NCBI RefSeq assembly: GCF_035999195.1 | Contig: NZ_DASYGY010000009.1 | Coordinates: forward strand, 1,793,501 to 1,857,500 | Source of the DNA: Pseudoxanthomonas sp. | GTDB lineage: Bacteria; Pseudomonadota; Gammaproteobacteria; Xanthomonadales; Xanthomonadaceae | Direction of reading: 5' to 3' | DNA length: 64,000 nucleotides | Part shown: positions 8,353 through 19,361 of the stretch, one piece after another | Position numbering within the stretch: the first letter of the stretch is position 1 | Layout: the number at the start of each line of letters is the position of its first letter | Program-made: the position numbers and the translations under genes | The notes under the pieces: model-generated | The model's input: the letters and a program-made list of their open reading frames with translations, nothing else | Database searches by the model: none | Told to the model about the DNA's origin: nothing

Positions 8353-9936
8353 TCAGGGGCTCCAGCGGTACAACCAGGTTTCGGACAACGGCGCGTGCCC
8401 CTCCAGCACGCGTGCATGCAATTCGACATCGCGATCGTCCGCGCCCGGCGCCTGCGGGCGGAACTCGAAACTCAGGCGCCAGCCCTGCGTCTCCGGATTG
8501 GGATACACCACGGCGCCCACCACGTCACCGCGCGCCGCCCACACATCCGGCGTCAACCGGCTGTCGCGCGGCAGCGACGCCAGGCGTCCGCCCTCCAGAT
8601 CGAGCACCACCAGGCGCCGCGCGGGATCGGGGGCGGCCCCGATGCGCGTATCGGTCACCACCGCCAGGTCGGCCTTCCAGCGATGCGTGTCGCACCAGTG
8701 CATGCGGTAATCGAAACGGTGCTCGCGCCCGGCGCGCAGCGGTTGCTGGGGCCGCCAGAACGCGACGATGTTGTCGTGGTATTCGTCGCCGGTGGGAATC
8801 TCGACCAGCGTCACCGCACCCTTGCCCCAGTCGCCCATCGGCTCGATCCACAGGCTCGGCCGCTGGTGGTAGCGCGCTTCGATGTCGGCATAGTCGGCGA
8901 ATCCCCGCTTACGCTGCATCAGGCCGAAACCGCGCGGTCGCTCGTCGGCGAACGCGCTTGCCTGTACGCGCCGCGGATTGCTCAGCGGACGCCAGATCTG
9001 GTCGCCGGCACCGTTGAAGATCGCCAGCCCGTCGGAGTCGTGCACCGCCGGACGATAGTCGTCGGTGCCGACCCGATCGCCGGCGTCGAACTCGAACATG
9101 CTGGTCAACGGCGCGATGCCGGCGCGCGTCAGATCGGCACGCGGATAGAGCCGGGACTGCACGTCGATGACTGTCTCGATGCCGGGCTTCATGTCGAAGC
9201 AGAACGCGCCGGTGACGCTCGGGCTGTCGAGCAGCGCATGCACCACCAGGTGATCGGCGCCGGACACGGGCTGCTCGATCCAGAACGCCCGGAACACCGG
9301 GAATTCCTCGGGGCCCGCATCGCCGCTGCCCAGCGCCAGGCCGCGCGCCGACAGGCCGTAGGCATGCCCCTTGCCGAGCGCACGGAAATAGCTCGCGCCG
9401 AGAAAGGCGATCAGTTCGTCGTACACCGCGGGCTGGTTGAGCGGCGTATGCACGCGGAAGCCCGCAAAACCGATGTCGTCGCGCACGCCCGGATCGACAC
9501 CCGGCGGGAACGAGAACAGCTCGGGCGAATAGGCGATGGGCGTGGCGATACCGTCGTGTACGCGGTGCAGGTCCACGCGCTGCTTGAACAGGAAGCCGCG
9601 ATGGAACATCTGCACCTGGAACGGCAGCGCCTCCTTGCGCCAGAGCGCCTGCTGCGGATCGAAACGCAGGTCGCGATAGGCGTCGTAGCCGGTATCCAGC
9701 GACGCCGGCAGCTGCTCGTCTGGCGCGCGGTAGGGCTGCCTAGCCAGCGCACGCGCCAGGCGTGGAACCGTTTCCAGATTGAATCGTGTGGGCGTCGCAG
9801 CGGTGTTCGCTGCTCGAGTGGCCTGCGCCATCACGCGGGGCATGGTGCCCAGCAACGCCATGGCGAGGACGGATCTGACTGCGTCCCGTCGCTGCACGCG
9901 GAGGTCTGACTCGTGGGGTGGCGGTAGTCTAATCAC
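8353..9936 (-). CDS. opgG: OpgG/OpgD family periplasmic glucan biosynthesis protein
   Basis: Up to 527 residues. The N-terminus carries QRRDAVRS followed by a hydrophobic stretch and an Ala-rich cleavage region, a Tat-like signal as in OpgD proteins. The body has typical family motifs (FHRGFLF, GFAGFR, LGASYFRA, ARGLAL, EEFPVFRAFW, DSPSVTGAF, RPRGFGLMQR). The protein acts in the periplasm on nascent osmoregulated glucan made by OpgH, encoded next in the operon. Both candidate starts are GTG (9936 and 9897); neither has a good ribosome site, and the later one would give the usual short n-region. The Tat-like signal suggests OpgD rather than OpgG; the operon position suggests OpgG. Confidence 0.88.
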   Translation of the reverse strand: MIRLPPPHESDLRVQRRDAVRSVLAMALLGTMPRVMAQATRAANTAATPTRFNLETVPRLARALARQPYRAPDEQLPASLDTGYDAYRDLRFDPQQALWRKEALPFQVQMFHRGFLFKQRVDLHRVHDGIATPIAYSPELFSFPPGVDPGVRDDIGFAGFRVHTPLNQPAVYDELIAFLGASYFRALGKGHAYGLSARGLALGSGDAGPEEFPVFRAFWIEQPVSGADHLVVHALLDSPSVTGAFCFDMKPGIETVIDVQSRLYPRADLTRAGIAPLTSMFEFDAGDRVGTDDYRPAVHDSDGLAIFNGAGDQIWRPLSNPRRVQASAFADERPRGFGLMQRKRGFADYADIEARYHQRPSLWIEPMGDWGKGAVTLVEIPTGDEYHDNIVAFWRPQQPLRAGREHRFDYRMHWCDTHRWKADLAVVTDTRIGAAPDPARRLVVLDLEGGRLASLPRDSRLTPDVWAARGDVVGAVVYPNPETQGWRLSFEFRPQAPGADDRDVELHARVLEGHAPLSETWLYRWSP

Positions 9937-9988
9937 GCCGGCGTGATGAAGATGAAAAGGCGAACGCCGCCGGACGTCGCGCTTCGCA

Positions 9989-10025
9989 CCAAAACGAAAC
10001 GCGGCCCCTGAGGGCCGCGCTTCGT
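9989..10025 (-). terminator. rpoD intrinsic terminator
   Basis: Stem GCGGCCC / GGGCCGC (10001-10007 with 10012-10018) around CTGA. On the minus strand it is followed by GTTTCGTTTT. It lies ~30 bp past the rpoD stop. Confidence 0.8.
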
Positions 10026-10050
10026 TGGTGCAGACGTTGGGTGCTTCGCG

Positions 10051-11904
<1,854 letters not shown>

Positions 11905-11944
11905 GGAGGTTGCGCCACCGGGAGTGAGGAAGGGAGAACCCCGT

Positions 11945-11953
11945 ATTATACCA
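11945..11953 (-). promoter_or_regulatory. Extended -10 promoter of rpoD
   Basis: On the minus strand the sequence reads TGGTATAAT, a perfect TATAAT with an upstream TG at the extended -10 position, ~40 bp before the rpoD ATG. I see no -35 hexamer at 16-18 bp; a GC-rich near-palindrome (ACCCGGTCCGGG) occupies that place. A TTGACG lies farther upstream, at 37 bp. Confidence 0.65.
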
Positions 11954-12003
11954 GCCCGGACCGGGTTGGGCTCTGTCGGGCGACGCCCGTCAAGAGGGCA
12001 ACG

Positions 12004-12444
12004 TCAGGGGCGGAGCAGGAAGGTCACGGGCCCGTCGTTGACGAGGCTGATCACCATATGGGCACCGAAACGCCCGGTTTCCACCCTTCCCGAATGTTTT
12101 TGCCGGCAGATCGCGACCAGACGGTTGAAGCCCTGTTCAGCATCGGCGGGCGGGGCGGCCGTGGTAAAGCTGGGACGCATGCCGGAGCGGGTGTCCGCCG
12201 CCAACGTGAACTGACTGACCAGCAGCAGGCCGCCGTCCGTATCGGCGAGGGAGCGGTTCATGCGGCCCGCGTCGTCGGCGAAGACCCGGTAGCCAAGCAG
12301 CCGCTCGGCCATGCGCGCGATCTGCGCCTCGCTGTCGCCCGGCTCCATCGCCACCAGCGCGAGCAGGCCGCCGTCGATGGCGCCCACGACGACCTCATCG
12401 ACGGACACGCAGGCCCGGGTCACGCGCTGGATCAGGGAAAGCAT
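12004..12444 (-). CDS. dtd: Dtd, D-aminoacyl-tRNA deacylase
   Basis: 146 residues, full length for the family. It removes D-amino acids mischarged on tRNA, keeping protein synthesis stereospecific. N-terminal QRVTRACVSVD, the LLVSQFTL motif (~75-82) and the C-terminal MVISLVNDGPVTF segment (Gly-cisPro-type region NDGPVT) identify it. It is transcribed toward rpoD with a 99-bp spacer that contains the rpoD promoter. A 92-bp spacer separates it from the divergent acyltransferase gene. Confidence 0.95.
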   Translation of the reverse strand: MLSLIQRVTRACVSVDEVVVGAIDGGLLALVAMEPGDSEAQIARMAERLLGYRVFADDAGRMNRSLADTDGGLLLVSQFTLAADTRSGMRPSFTTAAPPADAEQGFNRLVAICRQKHSGRVETGRFGAHMVISLVNDGPVTFLLRP

Positions 12445-12536
12445 TGGGCAACGTTCCGGACGGGAGGGCGACAGGATAGCGGGCCCGGCAGGTCGCGCCA
12501 GCGGGAAGCATCGCGCCGGTTGGCTACACTCGACGG

Positions 12537-13436
12537 ATGAAACCGGACACTCTCGCCGCCCTTGGCTACCACGCCGCCGCGCTGGTCGGCCGCCTTCCCT
12601 GGTCCTGGCTGCGCGCCCTCGGCGACCTGATCGCGTGGGCCTGGCGCAAGGCGGACGCGCGCGAAAGCCGGGTGACGCGCCGCAACCTCGAGATCGCCTA
12701 CCCCGAGTTGCTGCCGGGCCAGCGGGAAGACCTGCACCAGGCCATCCTGCGGACGACCGCCCGGCAGGCGCTCGAAACGCTCCGGTTCTGGACCCGCCCG
12801 CCCGCGGAGAATCTCGCCCACCTGCGCGAGCGCCATGGCGAAGCCCTGTACGACGCCGCGCTGGCCAGCGGCAAGGGCGTGATCGTCGCCGCGCCGCATT
12901 TCGGCAACTGGGAACTGCTCAACCAGTGGCTCGCTTCGCGCGGTCCGCTGGCGATCGTCTACCGCCCGCCGGCCTCGCCGGTCGGCGACGCCTTCCTGCT
13001 GCGCGTGCGCGGCGCCGACAACATCCGCCAGGTGCGCGCCGAAGGCCCGGCGGTGCGGCAGTTGTGGAAAGTGCTGAAGGAAGGCGGATCGGTCGGCATC
13101 CTGCCCGACCAGCAACCCAAGGCGGGCGATGGCGAATTCGCCCCGTTCTTCGGCAAGCCGGCCCTAACGATGACGCTGGTGTCGCGGCTGGCCGAACGCA
13201 CCGGCGCCATCGTGCTGTTCGCGTGGTGCGAACGGATCGGGCCCGGGCCGGACTTCGCGCTGCATGTCGAGCCCGCGCCGCCGGCCATCGCCGACGCGGA
13301 TCCGGTGACGGCCGTCACCGCGCTCAACGCCGCGGTCGAACGGATCGCGCGCCGCGACCCTGCGCAGTACCAGTGGACCTACAAACGCTATACGCTGCGG
13401 CCTGCGGGCAGCGGCGAGGACACGCCTTACCGCTGA
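12537..13436 (+). CDS. Lipid A biosynthesis lauroyl/lysophospholipid acyltransferase family protein (LpxL/HtrB-like)
   Basis: 299 residues with an N-terminal membrane-anchoring segment. The acyltransferase signature HFGNWE (~121-126) supplies the catalytic His-x4-Asp/Glu pair. GILPDQQPK and PFFGKPA, plus the late YQWTYKRY, are typical of the LpxL/LpxM family, which transfers acyl chains to Kdo-lipid A at the inner membrane. It opens a run of envelope genes on the same strand. Which acyl position it serves cannot be told. Confidence 0.92.
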   Translation: MKPDTLAALGYHAAALVGRLPWSWLRALGDLIAWAWRKADARESRVTRRNLEIAYPELLPGQREDLHQAILRTTARQALETLRFWTRPPAENLAHLRERHGEALYDAALASGKGVIVAAPHFGNWELLNQWLASRGPLAIVYRPPASPVGDAFLLRVRGADNIRQVRAEGPAVRQLWKVLKEGGSVGILPDQQPKAGDGEFAPFFGKPALTMTLVSRLAERTGAIVLFAWCERIGPGPDFALHVEPAPPAIADADPVTAVTALNAAVERIARRDPAQYQWTYKRYTLRPAGSGEDTPYR

Positions 13437-13512
13437 CGCCGACGGGGACGACGGCCAGCACGCGGCCACCGCGTTTCCCTCACGCTTTCACCATCAAGGA
13501 CGCGCCAGCCGC

Positions 13513-14019
13513 ATGAGTGACAAACCGCAGACCCTCGTGGCCGACGACGCCTTGCGGCCGGACTGGCAGACGCTGCCCACCCGCGGCGCGTGGCTGGCCG
13601 CCCTGGGCGGGGCGATGCTGGCGTTCCCGCTGGGCTTTCCCGCGTTCTTCCTCGCACGCGCCAGCGACGTGGTGTCGCCGTGGCTGGCGGTGCCGCTGGC
13701 GGCGGTGACGGGGGCCGGCATCGGGGCGTGGATCGCCGTCCGGCGCCACCGGCGCACGCGCTGGCGGCTGGACGAGCGCGGTTTCGCCGTGCGCCGCGGC
13801 AACTGGTGGCAGAGCGAAACGCACGTGCCCATTTCCCGCGTGCAGCACCTGGACCTCAAGCGCGGCCCGCTGGAGCGCGGCGCGGGACTGTCGACGCTAG
13901 TGGTGCATACCGCCGGCACCCGGATGGCCGCGGTGTCGGTGGCGGGGCTGGACGCGGACGATGCCGAGCGCCTGCGCGAGCGGCTGGCGACGCAGGTCGA
14001 TCACGACGACGCGCTGTGA
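13513..14019 (+). CDS. PH domain-containing membrane protein (YdbS-like)
   Basis: 168 residues. Two membrane helices (~30-50 and ~58-75) are followed by a bacterial PH-2 (DUF304) domain. The domain shows the WRLDERGFAVRRG strand, the PISRVQHLDL motif and a ...RGAGLSTLVVHTAG segment. Proteins of this pair are inner-membrane proteins of unclear role in envelope stress tolerance. Its stop overlaps the next start (TGATG), a translational-coupling arrangement also seen for ydbS-ydbT pairs elsewhere. Confidence 0.88.
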   Translation: MSDKPQTLVADDALRPDWQTLPTRGAWLAALGGAMLAFPLGFPAFFLARASDVVSPWLAVPLAAVTGAGIGAWIAVRRHRRTRWRLDERGFAVRRGNWWQSETHVPISRVQHLDLKRGPLERGAGLSTLVVHTAGTRMAAVSVAGLDADDAERLRERLATQVDHDDAL

Positions 14020-15551
14020 TGGACGACGCCCTCCCGAGCGCGCCGCCGGACGAGCGCCGCCTGCATCCGTGGTCCTGGCTGTTCGTGCTGCTGCAGCAGC
14101 TCAAGCAGTTCATCTTCCCGCTGGTCGCGCTGGTGGTGTTCGGCGCCCGCAGGAGCAGTGGCGACGGCGATCTGTGGGCCTCGCTCGCGCCGGTCATCGG
14201 CATCGTGGTGCTGGTGGTGCTGGCCATCCTGCAGTACTTCACCTACCGCTACACGATCGGGCGCGACGGCCTGACGGTACGGGAAGGATTGCTGCACCGG
14301 TCGCGCCGCGAGATCCCGTTCCCGCGCATCCACAACGTGGTGGTGCACCAGTCGCTGCTGCATCGCGTGTTCGGCGTGGCCGAAGTGAAGCTGGAGTCGG
14401 CCGGCGGCGCCAAGCCAGAGGCGGAGATGCGCGTGCTCGGCCTGCGCGAGGCGCTGGCGCTGGAAGACCTGGTGCGGCACCGCTCGCACGACGCCGCCGC
14501 CCCGGTGGCGGGACAGGACAGGCCTGAGCGCGATGCCGGCACCACGCTGCTGTCGCTGTCGACGGGCGAAGTGCTGCGGCTGGGGCTGATCTCCAATCGC
14601 GGCATGATCGTCGTGGCCGCCGGCTTCGGCGCCGCCTGGCAGATCCTGCCCGAGAACATGATCGAGCAGTTCTTCCGCCAAGGGGCGAAGCAGGCGTACG
14701 GCTATGCGGAAGGCCTGCACCTGGGCTGGCTGGGTGGCGCCGCGGGGGGCATCGCGCTGGTCGGCATCGCACTGACGCTGGTGCGCCTGCTGTCCGTGGC
14801 GCTGGCGCTCTCGCAGTTCCACGGCTTCCGCCTGACCGAGGAGCCGCGCCGGCTGATGGTCGAGCGCGGCCTCTTCGCGCGGCTTCGCACCAGCGTCGCG
14901 CGCCGGCGCATCCAGGCGTGGACGCTGCACGAAGGCGTGCTGCACCGACTGTTCAAGCGCCGCTCGCTGCGCATCGACACGGCGGTGGCCGAGAAGTCGG
15001 GACAGCAGGATTCGCGCGCGCTGAAGGAGGTCGCCCCCGTGGCGACGCCGGAAGCCTGCGACACACTGATCGGCCACCTGCTGCCGCAGGTGCGGTGGCC
15101 GCGCGAGGACTGGCAGGGCGTGCATGCATCCGCGCGCTGGCGGCTGTGGTTGCCGTCGCTCGCCTGGCTGCTGCCGGTGACGGCGCTGGCGGCCTGGCAT
15201 ATCGGCGCCTGGGTCTGGCTGCCCGGCCTGGCGTGGATCATGGCGGCTGCGTACGCCGCGCGCCGGCAGGCGCAGCGCATGGGGTGGACGCTGGACGACC
15301 ATCTGGTGGCGGTGCGCAGCGGCTGGTGGTCCCGCTACTGGCGCTTCGCGGAAATCGACAAACTGCAGGCGCTCCGCCTGTCGCGCTCGCCGCTGGACCA
15401 TCGGCTGCGCACCGCGACGCTGTGGCTGGACACCGCCGGCGCCAGCGGCCTGTCCGCGCCGCTGGCGCTGCGCTTCGTCCCCGAGGCCGAAGCGGTGGCC
15501 GTCCACGAACGCCTGACCCACGCGCTGGCGCAACGCCGCCTGCGCTGGTGA
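14019..15551 (+). CDS. Multi-PH-domain membrane protein (YdbT-like)
   Basis: 510 residues with three PH-2 (DUF304) modules separated by pairs of membrane helices. Module 1 has REIPFPRIHNVVVHQSLLHR, module 2 RRRIQAWTLHEGVLHRLFKR, and module 3 FAEIDKLQALRLSRSPLDHR; each carries the RIQ/VxxxxSLLHRLF-like core. It starts at ATG 14019, overlapping the previous stop by one base. It probably forms a complex with the 168-residue partner. Enzymatic function is neither known nor visible. Confidence 0.88.
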   Translation: MDDALPSAPPDERRLHPWSWLFVLLQQLKQFIFPLVALVVFGARRSSGDGDLWASLAPVIGIVVLVVLAILQYFTYRYTIGRDGLTVREGLLHRSRREIPFPRIHNVVVHQSLLHRVFGVAEVKLESAGGAKPEAEMRVLGLREALALEDLVRHRSHDAAAPVAGQDRPERDAGTTLLSLSTGEVLRLGLISNRGMIVVAAGFGAAWQILPENMIEQFFRQGAKQAYGYAEGLHLGWLGGAAGGIALVGIALTLVRLLSVALALSQFHGFRLTEEPRRLMVERGLFARLRTSVARRRIQAWTLHEGVLHRLFKRRSLRIDTAVAEKSGQQDSRALKEVAPVATPEACDTLIGHLLPQVRWPREDWQGVHASARWRLWLPSLAWLLPVTALAAWHIGAWVWLPGLAWIMAAAYAARRQAQRMGWTLDDHLVAVRSGWWSRYWRFAEIDKLQALRLSRSPLDHRLRTATLWLDTAGASGLSAPLALRFVPEAEAVAVHERLTHALAQRRLRW

Positions 15552-15577
15552 CCGGTGCCGACGCCGCCGCCTGCGCC

Positions 15578-16333
15578 ATGACCGCTCCGCTTCCGCTCTC
15601 CGCCGTGATCATCACCAGGAACGAAGCCGACCGGCTGGGTCGTTGCCTGACGTCGGTGCAGGACGTGTGCCGCGAAATCCTGGTGCTGGACTGCGGTTCC
15701 GACGACGGCACCGTGGCCCTGGCGCGGTCGCATGGCGCGCGCGTCGAACACCAGGACTGGCTGGGCTTCGCCGGCCAGAAGAACGAAGCCATCCGCCGCG
15801 CCACGCAGCCGTGGCTGCTGCTGCTGGATGCGGACGAGTGGCTGGCCGAGGGCAGCGAAGCGCGGCTGCGCGCGCTGTTCGCCAGCGGCGAGGTCGAACA
15901 GGCCGACGTGTGGCGACTGAAGCGCTGCAACTGGTTCCTGGGCCGCATGCTCAGCGGATCCGAACGGACCGAGCGACTGGTCCGCCCCGACCATCGCTAC
16001 CTGCCGATGCGCGTGCACGAAAAGCCCGATCTTGCCGGCAAGCGGGTCAAGGACTGCGACATCGTCATCGAGCACAACACCGCACGCACGCTGGACGCGC
16101 ACCGTGCGAAGAATGCGCGCTACGCCCGCCTGTGGGCCGAGCAGCGGCACGCCGACGGCAAACGCTGCTCCGCGCTGAGTCCCTGGACGCACGCCGCCGC
16201 GTACTGGCTGAAGATGTACCTGCTGCGTGGCGCATGGCGCGACGGCCGCCAGGGCTGGTGGTTCCACGCCAGCCATGCGCGCGCCGTCATCGACAAATAC
16301 CGCCACCTGCATGCCCTGGGGAAGACCCCGTGA
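15578..16333 (+). CDS. Glycosyltransferase family 2 (WaaE/KdtX type)
   Basis: 251 residues from ATG 15578; an in-frame GTG at 15548 overlapping the previous stop is possible. The GT-A fold opens with SAVIITRNEADRLGRCL. Acidic metal/nucleotide motifs follow (LDCGSDDGT, LLDADEWL). The later LMHEKP-like segment (MRVHEKPDL) and the C-terminal YWLKMYLLRG are typical of LPS core beta-1,4-glucosyltransferases. It should act on the cytoplasmic face, adding a sugar to LPS core. It overlaps the family 9 transferase by four bases. Confidence 0.88.
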   Translation: MTAPLPLSAVIITRNEADRLGRCLTSVQDVCREILVLDCGSDDGTVALARSHGARVEHQDWLGFAGQKNEAIRRATQPWLLLLDADEWLAEGSEARLRALFASGEVEQADVWRLKRCNWFLGRMLSGSERTERLVRPDHRYLPMRVHEKPDLAGKRVKDCDIVIEHNTARTLDAHRAKNARYARLWAEQRHADGKRCSALSPWTHAAAYWLKMYLLRGAWRDGRQGWWFHASHARAVIDKYRHLHALGKTP

Positions 16334-17376
16334 GCGGCATGGCACGCCCGCTGATCGTCCGCTGCGGCGCATTGGGCGACATGGTGATGCTGACCCCGTT
16401 GATCCGCCTGCTGCACGCGCGCTATGGCCAGCGCGTGGACGTGCTGACCACGGGCGCATGGACGCCGCCGCTGTTGGCGCCGATGCCGGAAGTCGGGCAC
16501 GTGCAGCTGGTCACCAGCCGCAACACGCCTTACCTGCTCTGCCCGAGCCAGTGGAAGGCCGTGCGCTGGCTGCGACAGCGCGGCCGGGGGCCGGTATACG
16601 TCTGCGATACGGACGCGCCCACGCTGCGGCTGCTGGATCGTGGCGACCTGCATCCGGACGACATCGTGCAGCGGCGCAAGGACGATGACGAGGAGAACGG
16701 CACCACCCGCCTGTGGCCGGACCGCTGGTTGCGCATCGGCATGCGCGACCCCCGCCATCCTTACCCGACCGCGCAGGTCGAGCCGTCGGCCTACCGCTTC
16801 CCGTGCCTGCGCGTCACCGACCAGGACCGCACCGACCTGGCGCACTGGCGCGCGCGGCATGGGCTCGAAGGGACCTGTGTCCTGTTCCAGCCCGGCAACA
16901 AGCGCACCCACAAGCGCGGCAATGTCGCCACCGTGTCGCACCCCAAATACTGGCCGCCCGCCGCGTGGGCCGCGCTGGCGGCGGCGGTCTGGCAACGCCT
17001 GCCGCAGGCCCGCATCGTGCTGTGCGGATCGCCCGCCGAACACGGCGTACTGGACGAGATCGCGGCCGCTGCCGGTCGCGACCCGCGCCTGCACAACGCC
17101 GCCCGCGAACTGCCCGTGCCGCGCCTGCTGGCGTTGCTGGAACAGGCGCACAGCCTGGTGTCCGTGGATACCGGTCCGGCGCATGCGGCCGCGGCGCTGG
17201 GCTGTCCGCTGGTGGTGATGTTCGGCGCGGCATCGCCCGCGAAATGGCGCCCGATCGGCCCCGGCACGATCACGGTGCTGGGTGGCGAGCGGGGCGAGGC
17301 CAGTCGCGTGCGCGACATTCCCGCGGCCGACGTGATCGCCGCGTGGTCGGCGCTGCCGGACCGCGCACGCGACTGA
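16330..17376 (+). CDS. Glycosyltransferase family 9 (heptosyltransferase-like)
   Basis: 348 residues. The N-terminus VRCGALGDMVMLTPLI is the family 9 signature (GDxxxxTP) found in LPS heptosyltransferases. The C-terminal ADP-sugar domain has VLFQPGNK, IVLCGSPAEH and the SVDTGPAHAAAALGCPLV motif. GTG 16330 is chosen because GGGAAG lies five bases upstream and the start overlaps the previous stop (GTGA); ATG 16339 is the alternative. It likely adds heptose or a related sugar to LPS core. The next gene is convergent with only a 9-bp gap. Confidence 0.88.
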   Translation: MSGMARPLIVRCGALGDMVMLTPLIRLLHARYGQRVDVLTTGAWTPPLLAPMPEVGHVQLVTSRNTPYLLCPSQWKAVRWLRQRGRGPVYVCDTDAPTLRLLDRGDLHPDDIVQRRKDDDEENGTTRLWPDRWLRIGMRDPRHPYPTAQVEPSAYRFPCLRVTDQDRTDLAHWRARHGLEGTCVLFQPGNKRTHKRGNVATVSHPKYWPPAAWAALAAAVWQRLPQARIVLCGSPAEHGVLDEIAAAAGRDPRLHNAARELPVPRLLALLEQAHSLVSVDTGPAHAAAALGCPLVVMFGAASPAKWRPIGPGTITVLGGERGEASRVRDIPAADVIAAWSALPDRARD

Positions 17377-17385
17377 GGCGCGGCG

Positions 17386-18216
17386 TCAGCCGGCCCGCGT
17401 ACCGGCGGACTTGTCGATGCCGTACGGGGTCCAGGTGATGCGCTTGGCGCGGGTCTGCGCGCGGATGGCCAGATTGCGCTCGACCGATTCGCGCGTCTTG
17501 TAGCCGCGTGCATGGTCCAGGTGCACGCACACCGCGCGGTGGCGGATCTGCTTGCCGCGGATCCCGTTGTTCTCCAGCCGTTCGCCGAGTTCGCGATCGG
17601 GGCCGCCGTACTTCATGCGCTCGTCGTAGCCGTTGATCGCCAGCAGGTCCGCCTTCCAGACCGACGAGTTGCAGTTGTTGAACGTCGGCCGCGCGGTGGT
17701 GATCGCATCCAGCCATCGGCCACTCGCCTTGCCCGCGCCCAGCTTCAGCGTGTTCGACAGGCCCAGGCGATCCTGTGCACGCAGCCAGTCGCGGTCGAAG
17801 CAGCGGCCGTCGCGGATGTCGTCGGCGGAGATCGCCTTGCTGAGCTTCATGCTGAGCTTGCAGTAGCCGCCCGACAGGAAGCGTCCGGGTTCGGCCTGTT
17901 CCGCATGCACCTGCACGAAATCGCGGCGCGGAATGCAGTCGCCGTCGGTGAACAGGAGATAGTCGTGCCGCGCCTGCAGGATGGCGGCATTGAGGATCTC
18001 CTGCCGGCGATAGCCGTCGTCCTCGTGCCACACGTGCCGCAGTGGGACCGGGTAGTCGGCGGCGAAACGCTCCACCAGCGCGCGGGTGGAATCGCGCGAG
18101 CCGTCATCGGCGACGATCAGTTCGAAATCGCGGAAGGTCTGGAAGCGATATCCCAGCAGCACCTTCTCCAGCCATTCCTCGGCGTTGTACGTGCTGGCGA
18201 TGACGGTGATCTTCAT
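17386..18216 (-). CDS. Glycosyltransferase family 2 with galactosyltransferase-like C-terminus
   Basis: 276 residues from ATG 18216, behind a GAAGGGGG ribosome site. The GT-A domain has VIASTYNAEEWLEKVL, VADDGSRDST and the metal motif TDGDCIPR (~91-98). The second half contains NNCNSSVWKADLLAINGYDE and GPDRELGERL, the acceptor-side motifs of the glycosyltransferase 7C type. Acceptor and sugar are unknown; context points to LPS core or surface glycan. Confidence 0.87.
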   Translation of the reverse strand: MKITVIASTYNAEEWLEKVLLGYRFQTFRDFELIVADDGSRDSTRALVERFAADYPVPLRHVWHEDDGYRRQEILNAAILQARHDYLLFTDGDCIPRRDFVQVHAEQAEPGRFLSGGYCKLSMKLSKAISADDIRDGRCFDRDWLRAQDRLGLSNTLKLGAGKASGRWLDAITTARPTFNNCNSSVWKADLLAINGYDERMKYGGPDRELGERLENNGIRGKQIRHRAVCVHLDHARGYKTRESVERNLAIRAQTRAKRITWTPYGIDKSAGTRAG

Positions 18217-18295
18217 GGCGGCGTGCCCCCTTCGCAGCGTTCGCATACGGGATTGTGCCGTCAATGGATGACGTCCGGAAGACGATGCAACCGCA

Positions 18296-19357
18296 CTAGC
18301 GGCCGGGCAGGCCCCAGTACCCCAGCTCGCGGCGGATCTGAAGGCCACGCAGCAGGCTGCCCGCCGGCTTGCGCCGCAGCGGACCGAGTCGCCCGTCGAT
18401 CAGGGCGTCGGTCGCCGCGATCACGCGTCGCGAGGACAGTCCATCGCGACGCGGATGGATATCGTCGGCGTACGCCGCCAGCGCATCGCGCAACGCCGCC
18501 GGCGGATCGAACGCCTGCCGCAGCATCGCGCCCAAGTCCTCGGGCGCCTCGAATTCCAGCATGTGCGGCTTCGGCGCGCGGTTCCGGAACGTCACCACCG
18601 GCTTGCGCTGCACCACGAACTCGCTGACCACGGACGTGGTGTCGGCGACCAGCACGTCGGCGGCGCGCTGCGCACTGACCAGATCGACCGGATCGACGAA
18701 CGCCGCGTTCGGTCCGCACAGGCGACGGTAACGGACGAACCATGCCTCCGGGCATTTCGGATGCAGGGTCAGCAGCCAGAACCGGTCGCCCCGCTCGACC
18801 TCGGCGGCGATCGCATCGAACAGGTGCGGCGCCGCGCTCAGCCGTTCGGTGAAGGTGGAGGCGAACATGACGACGGGGCGGCCACGGGCTTCGGCCCGCC
18901 ATGCGTCGGCCAAGGGATCGGCGCCCCTGAACAGCGGATCGAGCTTCGGCCAACCGGTCTCGACCACCTTGAAGTGGCCCTCGCGCGCGGCCAGCGCCGC
19001 GAACGGCGCGGTCGTCGCCGGCCCCTGGGTGCAGTACAGGTCGAACAGGCCGCGCACGCGGAAATGGCCGCGTGCCGAGTCGCGCTTTTCCACGTTGAAG
19101 CCGTGGAACAGCTGCACTTTCGCGCCGGACACGAAGGTCGGCACCCAGTTGGCGGCGCTGAACACCGCCTGCGGGCGCAGCGCGACCGCCGCGCGCGCAT
19201 CGGCGACGGTGCGTACGTCGCCGCGCAGCGCCGCACCGCGCGCGCCATCCACCAGCCAGGCATGTACGCCATGTCCGGCGTCTTGCAGCGCATCGGCGAG
19301 CGGCTGCAAGATGGGCAGCGCATAGCGCTCCGTCCCGAACATCAGGTACTCCGCCAT
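18296..19357 (-). CDS. CDP-glycerol:poly(glycerophosphate) glycerophosphotransferase-like protein
   Basis: 353 residues from ATG 19357 (GAGGA ribosome site). It resembles TagB/TagF-type transferases: KVQLFHGFNVEK (the HG motif), VMFASTFTERLS, LTLHPKCPEAW, and the late ADVLVADTTSVVSEFVVQRKPVVTF region (split here as ADTTSVVSEF), the D-S/T-S binding loop. Such proteins transfer glycerol phosphate or related phospho-polyols from CDP carriers. In a Gram-negative this suggests a phosphorylated decoration of LPS core or capsule. No CDP-glycerol synthase is in the window. Confidence 0.8.
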   Translation of the reverse strand: MAEYLMFGTERYALPILQPLADALQDAGHGVHAWLVDGARGAALRGDVRTVADARAAVALRPQAVFSAANWVPTFVSGAKVQLFHGFNVEKRDSARGHFRVRGLFDLYCTQGPATTAPFAALAAREGHFKVVETGWPKLDPLFRGADPLADAWRAEARGRPVVMFASTFTERLSAAPHLFDAIAAEVERGDRFWLLTLHPKCPEAWFVRYRRLCGPNAAFVDPVDLVSAQRAADVLVADTTSVVSEFVVQRKPVVTFRNRAPKPHMLEFEAPEDLGAMLRQAFDPPAALRDALAAYADDIHPRRDGLSSRRVIAATDALIDGRLGPLRRKPAGSLLRGLQIRRELGYWGLPGR

Positions 19358-19361
19358 CGAC

